NCBI GenBank assembly: GCA_003695505.1 | Contig: RFIY01000251.1 | Location: 1-19,718 of the forward strand | DNA length: 19,718 nt | Direction of reading: 5' to 3' | Origin: J088 sp003695505 [NCBI: Candidatus Dadabacteria bacterium] | GTDB lineage: Bacteria; J088 | Shown here: piece after piece, positions 1-7,203 of the stretch | Position numbering within the stretch: the stretch's first letter is position 1 | How the letters are laid out: each line of letters begins with the position of its first letter | The notes under the pieces: model-generated | What the model was told of the DNA's origin: nothing | Seen by the model: only the letters and a program-made list of their open reading frames with translations | Database searches by the model: none | Made by a program: the position numbers and the translations under genes

Positions 1-492
1 GCCCACCGCCCGTCGATCCCCCACCCCGGCCGCTTTCCGGGCATCGCTGTAATTTTTCCACGCCGGCTGACCGACCGGCTCGTGCGCAGCGATCACGCCG
101 ACCTGGTCTGGCGCATGCGCCCCTGGAAGATCACGCGAGAAGAAATCGCCGCCGCCCGCCGGATCGCGATGCTGGCGCGACCATCGCTGATCCCGATGAT
201 CGCGGCCACGCCCGAATTGTCCGCGGGCACCTATTGCTATTCGCTCTGGCGGGGCTACCGCGACGAACCAACGACACAGCGACTGATCCGCGTGCTGTCA
301 AGCCGCGGATTCGCGATCCACGACCTGCACGTCAGCGGCCACGCCGACCCCGAAACGCTGCGGCAAACGGTCCGGCGCCTGCAACCGCGCCAGATCATTC
401 CGATCCACACCGAACACGCCGACGCCTACGCAACCACCTTCGACCAACCGGTGCGCCGACTCGCCGATGGGGAATGTTGGGAGGTGGGGTGA
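1..492 (+). CDS. MBL-fold / RNase J-like metallo-hydrolase, C-terminal part (5' truncated by window edge)
   Basis: The frame is open from the first base, so only the last 163 residues are seen and the true start lies outside the window. The motif SGHADPETL followed by LQPRQIIPIHTEH is the typical C-terminal pattern of RNase J/beta-CASP-type metallo-beta-lactamase hydrolases (SGHA, then a PxxIIPxH motif carrying a late metal or structural histidine). YSLWRGY before it is also usual for this group. The N-terminal HxHxDH metal site would be upstream of the window, so catalytic competence cannot be judged. The role could be RNA processing or a general hydrolase; the fragment does not decide. It is the last host-like gene before the lower-GC accessory segment. 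Confidence 0.8.
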   Translation, partial: AHRPSIPHPGRFPGIAVIFPRRLTDRLVRSDHADLVWRMRPWKITREEIAAARRIAMLARPSLIPMIAATPELSAGTYCYSLWRGYRDEPTTQRLIRVLSSRGFAIHDLHVSGHADPETLRQTVRRLQPRQIIPIHTEHADAYATTFDQPVRRLADGECWEVG

Positions 493-601
493 AGCAGAAC
501 CGCCGATGCGCAGCATCTTGTCCGAACCCGATGATTGCAGCGACGAAAGCCCTGTGCTTGCATGAACGCCGCAACTCGCATCCATCCAAAAAGGAAACGC
601 A

Positions 602-1369
602 ATGAGTGCCGGAAATTCCACCAATAAAACAATCGATACAGCCAAAATCGTCGAGATCGCCCAAGCGGCGGCACGACGTTACGCGAACCTCGCGGGTGAA
701 GCCCAGAACGCCGCCCCGATTACGACCGACATCCCGACGCTGATTTTCCCCTGTAAGCGGGACGGAACGATCCGGCGCAGCGAACAGGAATTGCGACAAC
801 TGTTCATTGAAGAGTTGAAAGCTGTTGACAAGAGCTTCCGCCCGGTATTCTACGCCGTAGAGGTGCCGACCAGCCTCCGCTACACCCTCGGCAAAAGCAC
901 CAAAGACATCCACGTATACGAGAGCAACCAGAAAGCTGGACGGTCGGCTAGCATTGACCTGACGATTTTCACTGCTGACGAACGGCGCTCAAAGCTGGAG
1001 AGAACCTGGAATATCGAGTTCAAATTGGGAAATCCAGAGGAACATGCAGTGGCCAAGGATGTCGTAAAACTTGCGCGAGAACCCGAAAACGGAGCATTTC
1101 TGCAGATTCTTGAGAACACAGACAGTAAAACTTGGGAAAATGTGTTCAAGAAGCTATCGTCCGCTGCCTGCAAAATGGAATCGTTAATGTCCAAAGGGTC
1201 AGGCATCCTGCTTGTAGCAATTGCAACGTGCGAAGTGAGCGGCAAACAACCGCCGATCATGATCTACCGTGAGTTCAAATTGCCGAAGGATCTTGCTGCT
1301 CTCAAGAAACAAAAGGAACTGAGGTCGTTGGACGAAGCACAGAAAAAGGGCTGGCAACTATCGGAATAA
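602..1369 (+). CDS. hypothetical protein with a possible PD-(D/E)XK nuclease fold
   Basis: A 255-residue protein that I do not recognise as a named family. The ATG is preceded by AAGGA with a 6-nt spacer, which supports this start. An N-terminal helix rich in Glu (RRSEQELRQLF, about 58-68) is followed by a strand with Asp119 (SIDLTIF) and then Glu139-Phe-Lys141 in WNIEFKLG. That D...ExK spacing is what a PD-(D/E)XK nuclease core looks like, but this is a motif reading by eye. The C-terminal third is lysine-rich (LPKDLAALKKQKELRS) and no signal peptide or membrane segment is evident. Codon and base use are visibly more AT-rich than in the flanking genes, suggesting horizontal acquisition. It sits next to an AbiE module on the opposite strand, so a defence-related nuclease is one possibility; a housekeeping role is not excluded. 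Confidence 0.72.
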   Translation: MSAGNSTNKTIDTAKIVEIAQAAARRYANLAGEAQNAAPITTDIPTLIFPCKRDGTIRRSEQELRQLFIEELKAVDKSFRPVFYAVEVPTSLRYTLGKSTKDIHVYESNQKAGRSASIDLTIFTADERRSKLERTWNIEFKLGNPEEHAVAKDVVKLAREPENGAFLQILENTDSKTWENVFKKLSSAACKMESLMSKGSGILLVAIATCEVSGKQPPIMIYREFKLPKDLAALKKQKELRSLDEAQKKGWQLSE

Positions 1370-1476
1370 GCTTCCAGCTTCCTGACAAAACCCGTATTGG
1401 GGCACTACCTTGTGCAGAATGGGCGGCGATCGCGGGCGTCAGTAATTACGACTCCCAATGCCCGGGGACGTTGATC
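1370..1476. other. intergenic stretch between convergent genes
   Basis: About 107 bases lie between the end of the PD-(D/E)XK-like gene and the left copy of the direct repeat. I see only a single GCGATCGC palindrome and a 6-bp ATTGGG/CCCAAT inverted match with a long loop. Neither is a convincing terminator. Confidence 0.5.
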
Positions 1477-1528
1477 CACAACCTCACTCCCCCATCGCCT
1501 CCAGGATCGGTTTCAGGGATGAGGCATC
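1477..1528. repeat. direct repeat, left copy (orphan 3' tail of a serine hydrolase gene)
   Basis: These 52 bases match 3187-3238 with four mismatches (1499, 1518, 1520, 1526), a constant offset of 1710. Read on the minus strand it encodes DASSLKPILEAMGE and a stop, against DASFLKPILDAMGE at the end of the intact serine hydrolase. Two differences are silent and two change the residue. It is therefore a detached copy of a coding 3' end plus the bases just after the stop. The last codons and stop of abiEii lie inside it in another frame. Confidence 0.85.
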
Positions 1529-2382
1529 AGGTGTCCAAATCTCGACCAGATCGTACGCGTGACCGTTGCAAGCGGCAAGTGTTTCTGGCTACCCAGGCGA
1601 TTCTTTTTGAGAAATGCGTCCCACTGGCGTTGCTTGATGGCGTCGTCTGAAAACTCGGCGGAAAATGCGATCGGGATATCCGATGGCAGCGCGGCCGCCC
1701 GGCGTTCGAACGTTCCCTTGATTGCTGCCGCGAGTGTTGAATCGTCGAGGGTCAAGCGCTCGGCAAAGACCCACAGGTCATAGAAATCTTTCATGCGCGT
1801 ATTGGCGATGCCGAGGCGCACGATTGATTCCAGCTTTTCGGCGGCAACCGTGTAGACCGGATACGCACGCAGCTTTGGCGCCGGGAAATCATCGAGCATT
1901 GTCGGATATTCGATTTCCTCCGGTCCCGGAATCACAACATCTCCAATCCCCACGTCTATCTGCAAGGGAACTCTCGCCCTGGCAATGTCTCCGACGAGCT
2001 TGACACGCACGCCGCCGTACGCAGTCTGCTCGCGGATGTAACCGGCGTGGACGCTGTCAGGATCGAACGTGATCCCATCTGGCACGACGTCTACCTGGCA
2101 GATGGCGCGAAATATTCGAGTGAGTTCCTCGGGATCTCCGCTGCCGAATCCAAGCAAGTCAAGATCGCGTGTCGGACGCCGATCCTCTATTTGCCACACG
2201 GTAAACAGCATCGCCCCCTTGAGCAGGAAATTTGCTGCACCACTGGATCTGGACAGTCGATAAAGGAGCCGTTCGATACCATAGTGTACGAGGATTCGGT
2301 CGAATTCTTCTTTGGTTTCCCTTGCGCGGTTCAGCAATCGCGCGCGCACGGATGCTGCAAGATCGCGGACTTCGCGCTTCAC
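1513..2382 (-). CDS. abiEii: AbiEii-type nucleotidyltransferase toxin (type IV toxin-antitoxin)
   Basis: A 289-residue protein of the AbiEii/AbiGii nucleotidyltransferase family, the toxin half of AbiE abortive infection systems. KGAMLF (55-60) is the N-terminal family motif. RPTRDLDLLGFG (69-80) carries the two metal-binding aspartates Asp73 and Asp75 of the polymerase-beta-like core. AAEKLESIVRLG and KDFYDLW are the conserved C-terminal helix motifs. Characterised members are cytoplasmic nucleotidyltransferases that modify RNA, and toxicity is countered by AbiEi. Its GTG start overlaps the antitoxin stop (GTGA at 2379-2382). Its final codons and stop fall within the left direct repeat, so the extreme C-terminus was probably set by the recombination that placed the module here. 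Base composition is lower in GC than the flanking chromosome. Confidence 0.92.
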   Translation of the reverse strand: MKREVRDLAASVRARLLNRARETKEEFDRILVHYGIERLLYRLSRSSGAANFLLKGAMLFTVWQIEDRRPTRDLDLLGFGSGDPEELTRIFRAICQVDVVPDGITFDPDSVHAGYIREQTAYGGVRVKLVGDIARARVPLQIDVGIGDVVIPGPEEIEYPTMLDDFPAPKLRAYPVYTVAAEKLESIVRLGIANTRMKDFYDLWVFAERLTLDDSTLAAAIKGTFERRAAALPSDIPIAFSAEFSDDAIKQRQWDAFLKKNRLGSQKHLPLATVTRTIWSRFGHLMPHP

Positions 2383-2993
2383 GCCGAGAGCATCTCCAGG
2401 TACGGCCGCATGACGTTCGCGACGCGACAGATCTTCGCATATCGCCAGAGCTCGTCCAGATTGAGTTTTTTGCTTCGCCAGGCGTCGTTCAGTGCTTCAA
2501 GAGCTACGTCGAGTCCAATCTTGTTTCTGTACTTGAAGCAGTCGGCTACCGTTTTTTCGATTCCATAGACCCGGACTTGGCCACCTGGCGTCTGGTGGGT
2601 TTCTACGCCCGCCGTCAGAGACTGACCGGAAAAGCGCACAATTCGAATTGGCAAGGTTTCGGTTTTCGGCTTTCTTGCATCCGGACCGATGGCGAGCCAG
2701 ACTTCGAAAGGGGCCTGAGAGGTAAGTTCGTGGAACCGAAGCGCGGAGAGCAGGCAGACCACGCCGTGCGAGACTCGGGCACACGCTTCGACCATTGTCT
2801 GATACTCGGAAACCTCCCCATCGCTTAGCCGGTATGTGCCCCGGGCGACGCGTTCGAGTATGCCCCGCTGGTAGAGACGCCGGATCTGCTCCGGATGAAT
2901 TCCCTGTTCCTGTGCCTCCGACAGGCGAAATACGCCTTTATTCTTCGCGAAATCGATCAGGGCATGATATGCTTCGCTCGCCATCACCATCAT
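2379..2993 (-). CDS. abiEi: AbiEi-type antitoxin (type IV toxin-antitoxin, transcriptional regulator)
   Basis: The N-terminal winged-helix region reads as the AbiEi antitoxin: a LSEAQEQGIHPEQIRRLYQRG recognition segment followed by LERVARGTYRLS. The C-terminal domain contains LLSALRFHELT, RIVRFSG and VYGIEKTVADCFKYRNKIG, all usual for the family. Family members repress their own operon and counter the AbiEii nucleotidyltransferase without forming a stable complex. The frame stays open to a GTG at 3014, but that codon lies inside an inverted repeat (3001-3024) that looks like an operator, so I prefer the ATG cluster at 2993, 2990 or 2984. None has a strong Shine-Dalgarno sequence, so the start is uncertain. 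The 3' end overlaps the toxin by 4 nt. Confidence 0.92.
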   Translation of the reverse strand: MMVMASEAYHALIDFAKNKGVFRLSEAQEQGIHPEQIRRLYQRGILERVARGTYRLSDGEVSEYQTMVEACARVSHGVVCLLSALRFHELTSQAPFEVWLAIGPDARKPKTETLPIRIVRFSGQSLTAGVETHQTPGGQVRVYGIEKTVADCFKYRNKIGLDVALEALNDAWRSKKLNLDELWRYAKICRVANVMRPYLEMLSA

Positions 2994-3000
2994 CAGACTT

Positions 3001-3024
3001 GTGTAATTTCGCACAAAACTACAT
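3001..3024. promoter_or_regulatory. imperfect inverted repeat, candidate AbiEi operator
   Basis: GTGTAATTT (3001-3009) pairs with AAACTACAT (3016-3024) at 7 of 9 positions around a 6-nt centre. It lies immediately upstream of the preferred abiEi start codons in an AT-rich stretch. AbiEi proteins are known to bind inverted repeats in their own promoter. That this repeat is the operator is an inference. Confidence 0.35.
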
Positions 3025-3186
3025 ATATCTTCAGATGATTCTACACGTTCAGGCCAGAGAATACCACCTTGCGCCCCGTTTCAATGTATCTGTTCAGGAT
3101 GACCGGACTCACTCACCGGAAGTGATGCAATGGACAGGCTATATGCTGTAACGCCTCGTGCGGCATCCTGAAGCTTGCCCCAAATT

Positions 3187-3238
3187 CACAACCTCACTCC
3201 CCCATCGCATCCAGGATCGGTTTCAGGAACGAGGCGTC
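3187..3238. repeat. direct repeat, right copy (3' end of the serine hydrolase gene)
   Basis: This partner of 1477-1528 covers the last 15 codons and stop of the serine hydrolase and the 7 bases beyond the stop. The pair encloses the whole AbiE module. Outside the repeats the flanks differ at once on the 3' side. On the other side there is only a weak EIW/ESW resemblance across a 3-bp gap. Confidence 0.85.
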
Positions 3239-4387
3239 GTTCCACGATTCTTCGGGCGGTGTCGTGCCGGTGCCGCCGAGGCCGCCGGGGACGAGGCCGG
3301 CGCTGATGATGCCGTTGGGCGCGACTTCTTCGCCTTCGGGCTTTTTGTATTCGCCGACGCGCACGACGACCAGTTGCTGCGACGGCAACACATAGATGTA
3401 CTGGCCGTCCAGGCCGCGGGCCGAAAACATGTCGCGCGGCAGTTCCGGGTAATCGATCTCGCCGCCCGGCTGGTTCAGCCACCACTGGAAGCCGTAGCTC
3501 GGTTGAACTTCGGATGGTGTGGTGGCGGCGGTCAGCCATGCCGTCGAAACGATCTGCTTACCGCCCCAGACGCCGTGCTGCAGGGCCATCTGGCCGAAGC
3601 GGGCGAAGTCGCGCGCGGTCGTGTCGATGCAGCAGTAGGTCAGCGTGTGACCGGCGCCATCCTGCCACCACGCCCATTTCGAAAACCCGAGCGGCTCGAA
3701 CAGGCGCGTGCGGGCGAAATCCTGAACGTCTTCGTCGAGGACCGCATCGAGAATGCCGGAGAACAGCAGCGAGTTGCCGCTGGAATAGTAAAAGCGTGTG
3801 CCTGGCGTCGTTTCGAGTGGCGAGTTGAGTACATAACCGAGTTCATCGCCGTCCGCGACGAGCTGGACGAGGTTCGGTTCTTCCTCGACGAACGGATCGC
3901 TCGTTTCGACCCACTTGAGCCCGGTCGTCATCGTCAGCACCTGGCGCAACGTGATCTTGCCGCGATCGTCGGTCGCCCACTGCGGATACCAGGTCGCCAG
4001 CGTCACGTCGACCGACGCGATGCGGCCTTCGTCGATCGCGATGCCGATCAGCGTCGATGCGAAGCTCTTGGCGACCGACCAGCTCGTCGCCCAGGAATCG
4101 GCGTCGATTTCGGGCGCGTACCATTCGGTGATGATTTCGCCCTTGTGGACGATCACGACGCCCTGGGTATGCAGTTCGTCCTGAAACGCATAGGCGCGCG
4201 CCTGGTCCAGCGTCGCTTCGTCGAAGCCGTGCTTCTTTGCGCTGCTGATGCGCCAGTCGGGTTCGAGGCCGGCGTCGTCGATGCCGACAGCCGTCGAACT
4301 GCACGCCGACATCAAGCCGGCCAGTAGTACAAGGACCGATACGTTCAGCCCGCAAAACCTGGATTCAACGAAAAAACGACGCCGCAT
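3194..4387 (-). CDS. serine hydrolase lipoprotein, beta-lactamase class C / esterase family
   Basis: A 397-residue protein. The ATG at 4387 has AGGAGG at a 6-nt spacer (4394-4399), so the in-frame ATGs at 4405 and 4423 are not needed. The N-terminus is an arginine-rich signal peptide ending in LMSAC with lipidation Cys29, which predicts an envelope lipoprotein. The nucleophile motif is SVAK at 104-107 (SxxK) within the family context SWSVAKSF. YYSSGNS (200-206) supplies the second-motif tyrosine. ARGLDGQYIYVLP (323-335) stands where the third motif (H/KxG) is expected. This is the broad class C beta-lactamase/penicillin-binding/EstB group, acting on esters or peptides; the substrate is unknown, and antibiotic resistance should not be assumed. 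Its 3' end is duplicated at 1477-1528. It lies 58 nt downstream of pilT on the same strand. Confidence 0.92.
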   Translation of the reverse strand: MRRRFFVESRFCGLNVSVLVLLAGLMSACSSTAVGIDDAGLEPDWRISSAKKHGFDEATLDQARAYAFQDELHTQGVVIVHKGEIITEWYAPEIDADSWATSWSVAKSFASTLIGIAIDEGRIASVDVTLATWYPQWATDDRGKITLRQVLTMTTGLKWVETSDPFVEEEPNLVQLVADGDELGYVLNSPLETTPGTRFYYSSGNSLLFSGILDAVLDEDVQDFARTRLFEPLGFSKWAWWQDGAGHTLTYCCIDTTARDFARFGQMALQHGVWGGKQIVSTAWLTAATTPSEVQPSYGFQWWLNQPGGEIDYPELPRDMFSARGLDGQYIYVLPSQQLVVVRVGEYKKPEGEEVAPNGIISAGLVPGGLGGTGTTPPEESWNDASFLKPILDAMGE

Positions 4388-4393
4388 GATGAA

Positions 4394-4399
4394 CCTCCT
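4394..4399 (-). promoter_or_regulatory. Shine-Dalgarno site of the serine hydrolase gene
   Basis: AGGAGG on the minus strand, 6 nt before the ATG at 4387. It decides this start over the upstream in-frame ATGs at 4405 and 4423. Confidence 0.8.
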
Positions 4400-4445
4400 G
4401 GTCATCGGACATATGCTCTCCATCGGGTCAATCCGTCAGGCAAAA

Positions 4446-5528
4446 TCAGCCAGCGACCGCGGCGCCCTGCTTTTTCGGCAAGAAGCGGGTGAATTGCTCC
4501 TTGTCCGTTGCATAGCGCCAGGCTTCTTCTGGTTCGATCTGTTTTTGTTGCAAGAGATCCATCAATGCCTGATCCATCAGTTGCATGCCTTCGCGCCGCG
4601 CTGTTTGCATGATGCCGGGAATCTGAAAAATGCGATTCTCGCGAATCAGGTTAGCCACGGCCCGGTTGACTACAAGAATCTCCTGTGCGGCGATCCGTCC
4701 GCCACCGATCTTCTTGCAAAGTACCTGCGCGACGACGCCCTTCAGCGACTCCGCGAGCATCGTACGAATCTGCTCCTGCTGGTCCGTCGGAAAGACGTTG
4801 ATGATCCGGTCCACAGTCTTGGCCGCCGACGAGGTATGCAGTGTGCCAAAAACGACGTGGCCGGTCTCGGCTGCCGTAATCGCCAGTTCGATCGTTTCCA
4901 GATCTCGCATCTCGCCGACCAGGATCACATCTGGATCCTGGCGCAACGCGGCCTTGAGGGCGCGCGCGAACGATTCGGTATGGTTGTGTACCTCACGCTG
5001 GTTGACGAGGCAGCCATGGTTCTTGTGTACGAACTCGATTGGATCTTCGAGCGTCAGAATGTGATCCCGGCGCGTCTTGTTGATGTGGTCGATGACCGCC
5101 GCCAGCGTCGTCGACTTGCCAGACCCGGTGCCCCCGGTGACGAGCACAAGACCTTTCGTCAGTTGCCCGAAACTGAGAATTGCCGGCGGAAGGCCGAGCT
5201 GTTCGGCGGTCAGAATTTCGGACGGGATCGTACGAAACACGGCCCCCATGCCGAGCCGACCGACAAAGACGTTGGCACGAAACCGCGCACCCAGTCCTTT
5301 GGGCTCATAGGCAAAATCGAGGTCGCGGGACCGCTTGAATTCGGCACGCTGCTTTTCACTCATGATCTCGAACAGCAGTTCCGTCGTGAGCTTGTGATTC
5401 ATCACGGTATCGCCAACCGGTTCGAGATCACCAGATACGCGCATCAACGGGACCGACCCGCAACTGATATGCAGATCACTTGCGCCCTTCTTGATCATGT
5501 ACTGGAAATAACGATCAATCTTTGCCAT
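4446..5528 (-). CDS. pilT: type IV pilus retraction ATPase PilT
   Basis: A 360-residue hexameric secretion ATPase of the PilT group, which powers pilus disassembly for twitching motility at the inner membrane. All catalytic motifs are present: Walker A GGTGSGKS (132-139), Asp box EDPIEF (161-166), Walker B DPDVILVGEMRD (198-209, catalytic Glu206) and His box TGHVVFGTLHT (222-232). The retraction-type signature RAVANLIRENRIFQIPG (289-305) distinguishes it from PilB. The N-terminus MAKIDRYFQYMIKKGASDLH is typical of PilT/PilU. The ATG at 5528 follows the stop of the upstream PilB-like gene by one base (TGAGATG), implying tight translational coupling; in-frame sequence further upstream overlaps that gene and is not needed. 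PilU is an alternative, but the retained motifs and length fit PilT. Confidence 0.95.
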   Translation of the reverse strand: MAKIDRYFQYMIKKGASDLHISCGSVPLMRVSGDLEPVGDTVMNHKLTTELLFEIMSEKQRAEFKRSRDLDFAYEPKGLGARFRANVFVGRLGMGAVFRTIPSEILTAEQLGLPPAILSFGQLTKGLVLVTGGTGSGKSTTLAAVIDHINKTRRDHILTLEDPIEFVHKNHGCLVNQREVHNHTESFARALKAALRQDPDVILVGEMRDLETIELAITAAETGHVVFGTLHTSSAAKTVDRIINVFPTDQQEQIRTMLAESLKGVVAQVLCKKIGGGRIAAQEILVVNRAVANLIRENRIFQIPGIMQTARREGMQLMDQALMDLLQQKQIEPEEAWRYATDKEQFTRFLPKKQGAAVAG

Positions 5529-5529
5529 C

Positions 5530-7203
5530 TCAGCCAATGTCCCGCATGATGTTGACGAATTCCGAGGCGGCAATGTCACCGTCGCGCAGCAGGTGCGTCA
5601 GCCGCTCCGCGACCGGCACCCAGCCGATTTCCCCAACGGCGGACAGTACATCGACCGCGGTCAACGCTTCTTTGACCGCGTCGTCGACGACGAGCACCTC
5701 ACCGAAAAACGCGATGTCACGCACACCGGTCAGCCGACACTCATTGCAGCCAACCGTCCGATACAGCGTCGTATCGCCCGCGATACCGTAACGTGTGCGG
5801 GCGGTTTCGTTCAGTTCAGTCGGCTGTCGGCACTGCTTGCAGAGCAGATGCACCGGCACACCGGCGATAATCGTCACCCCTTCCGCCGCCGCAAACCCCT
5901 GCGGATCGGCCGATTGCAACTGCAGTGCGACGTCGAGCGCGGACACGCCCGGGTACGTCGTCACGAGTTTATGGCCATTGAGCCGGGCCTCTTCGAGTAA
6001 CGGCAGCGGATTCTCGCCCGACAGGTTCTGCAGAATCAGGAGGTCCGGCAACAACGCCGTCAGCTCGCCGTACAACTCACGCAACGACAAGTCCGTTTCC
6101 GGGTCGTGATTGAACAACTGGTAACTGCGATGCTCCGCGCGCTCCTGGCCAAGCTGCGCTTCGTTGCCGCAGACGATGATGTTCTGATCCGGTTCATTGA
6201 GCGCCAGCAGAACCGCGCGCAGCATCCACGCGTTCGAGCGATTCGGCAATTCCGCGACGACAATATGTCCATCACCATGCAGCGCATCCGCAAGCATCGC
6301 ACCGGATGTGCCGAAGTCGACCTCGGTAATGTCCGGCAGCGTTTTTTTTCGCAGAAAGGGCGTACAGGTCACGAGCGGATGCGGCCCGGCATCGGCACGA
6401 ACGACCTCGTAGCCCCAACGCATGTCACCACCGTCGTCGAACATGACGTAGCGACCGAAGCGGGCTCCCAGCGCACCCTGTGGCCGCGCATTGGCCAGCC
6501 GCTCCAGCTTGTCGACCAGGTGCATGAACCAGTCTCGCTGGCAACGGATGACATGGTTCTCTCCGGTCAGCGTGCGCAGCCGAATCGTGTAACTGCGATC
6601 GCGGTGTTCGAAAAAGACCCCGCGCGCGTTGAGTTCGCTGGCCCTTGCAAACAGGCGCTCCAGGAAAACCTGGCCACTGGGGTCGGCCTGAATCTGCTGC
6701 TCTGCTTCTTCGTCGAACAGATCGGAATCGTACAGACCAAAGGCGGTCACCGGCGCATCGTCCGGCGCGTCACCAAAAATCATCGTGATCGCGCTACGGA
6801 TTTCGGACGGCACGCCGAGCGAAAAGTGAACGGTCTTGTCGGTGGTTTCCTGCACCGCCTCGATGACCTGGCGATTGGTAGGATCCGCAATCACAACGCC
6901 GATCTCGTTGCCCACCGCCCAGGTCGGAATCAGCGTACCCGCCCTTGCGAGTCCCGCTGGTACAAGACGTGCGGCGTCCGCGTCGATCAGATCAGGCGTC
7001 AACCGCACCAACGGCAGATCGAACTGGGTCGACAACGCCCACTCGACATCTTCGACGGTACAGTAGCCGAGCGCTTCGAGCTGTTCGCCCAGGCGCAATC
7101 CCGTTTCTTTCTGTTTGACCAGCGCTTCCTCGAGCTCCGCATCCGAGATGATGCCGTAGCCGGTCAGAATCTGTCCCAGAGATTTGCGTTCGGTGGCTGC
7201 CAT
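5530..7203 (-). CDS. PilB/GspE-like protein with MshEN domain and degenerate (P-loop-less) ATPase domain
   Basis: A 557-residue protein laid out like a PilB/GspE assembly ATPase. An MshEN domain spans about 8-145 (SLGQIL...RLGEQL...LSTQFDLPLV). An N2-like region spans about 175-270. An NTPase-like domain follows, with the family's tetracysteine zinc motif (Cys455/Cys458 and Cys486/Cys489) and a PilB-like GVRDIAFFGEVLVVDD (493-508). The nucleotide motifs are gone: the Walker A position reads DGHIVVAELPNRSNAWM (311-327) with no GxxxxGK[ST]; the Walker B region reads LLPDLLILQNLSG (384-396) without the catalytic glutamate; and the His box is NGHKLVTTYPG (409-419). It is therefore probably a non-hydrolysing regulator or adaptor. 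The first MshEN half has Ser in place of the Arg of RLG, the second keeps RLG, so c-di-GMP binding is uncertain. The ATG at 7203 is preferred over a TTG at 7212. An A8 run lies at codons 285-288. Confidence 0.88.
   Translation of the reverse strand: MAATERKSLGQILTGYGIISDAELEEALVKQKETGLRLGEQLEALGYCTVEDVEWALSTQFDLPLVRLTPDLIDADAARLVPAGLARAGTLIPTWAVGNEIGVVIADPTNRQVIEAVQETTDKTVHFSLGVPSEIRSAITMIFGDAPDDAPVTAFGLYDSDLFDEEAEQQIQADPSGQVFLERLFARASELNARGVFFEHRDRSYTIRLRTLTGENHVIRCQRDWFMHLVDKLERLANARPQGALGARFGRYVMFDDGGDMRWGYEVVRADAGPHPLVTCTPFLRKKTLPDITEVDFGTSGAMLADALHGDGHIVVAELPNRSNAWMLRAVLLALNEPDQNIIVCGNEAQLGQERAEHRSYQLFNHDPETDLSLRELYGELTALLPDLLILQNLSGENPLPLLEEARLNGHKLVTTYPGVSALDVALQLQSADPQGFAAAEGVTIIAGVPVHLLCKQCRQPTELNETARTRYGIAGDTTLYRTVGCNECRLTGVRDIAFFGEVLVVDDAVKEALTAVDVLSAVGEIGWVPVAERLTHLLRDGDIAASEFVNIMRDIG

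Noticed and set aside
1426-1433. GCGATCGC palindrome as a possible repeat element or regulatory site
   Set aside because: A single occurrence in a GC-rich intergenic stretch is expected by chance and no related copies were noticed nearby.
3158-4327. A 389-codon open frame on the plus strand opposite the serine hydrolase
   Set aside because: The minus-strand product has a lipobox, SxxK and family motifs and a strong ribosome site; the plus frame is compositional.
3194-4387. Calling the serine hydrolase an antibiotic-resistance AmpC enzyme
   Set aside because: The lipoprotein signal and the YSSG and GLDGQ motifs fit the broad esterase/PBP-like group; nothing specific to AmpC is seen.
4248-5549. 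A 433-codon plus-strand frame opposite pilT
   Set aside because: It is antisense to an intact PilT with all catalytic motifs.
5530-7203. Interpreting the PilB-like gene as a frameshifted pseudogene because of the missing P-loop
   Set aside because: The frame is continuous and the zinc tetracysteine and C-terminal family motifs remain in frame after the degenerate region, so the loss is by substitution and not by a shift.
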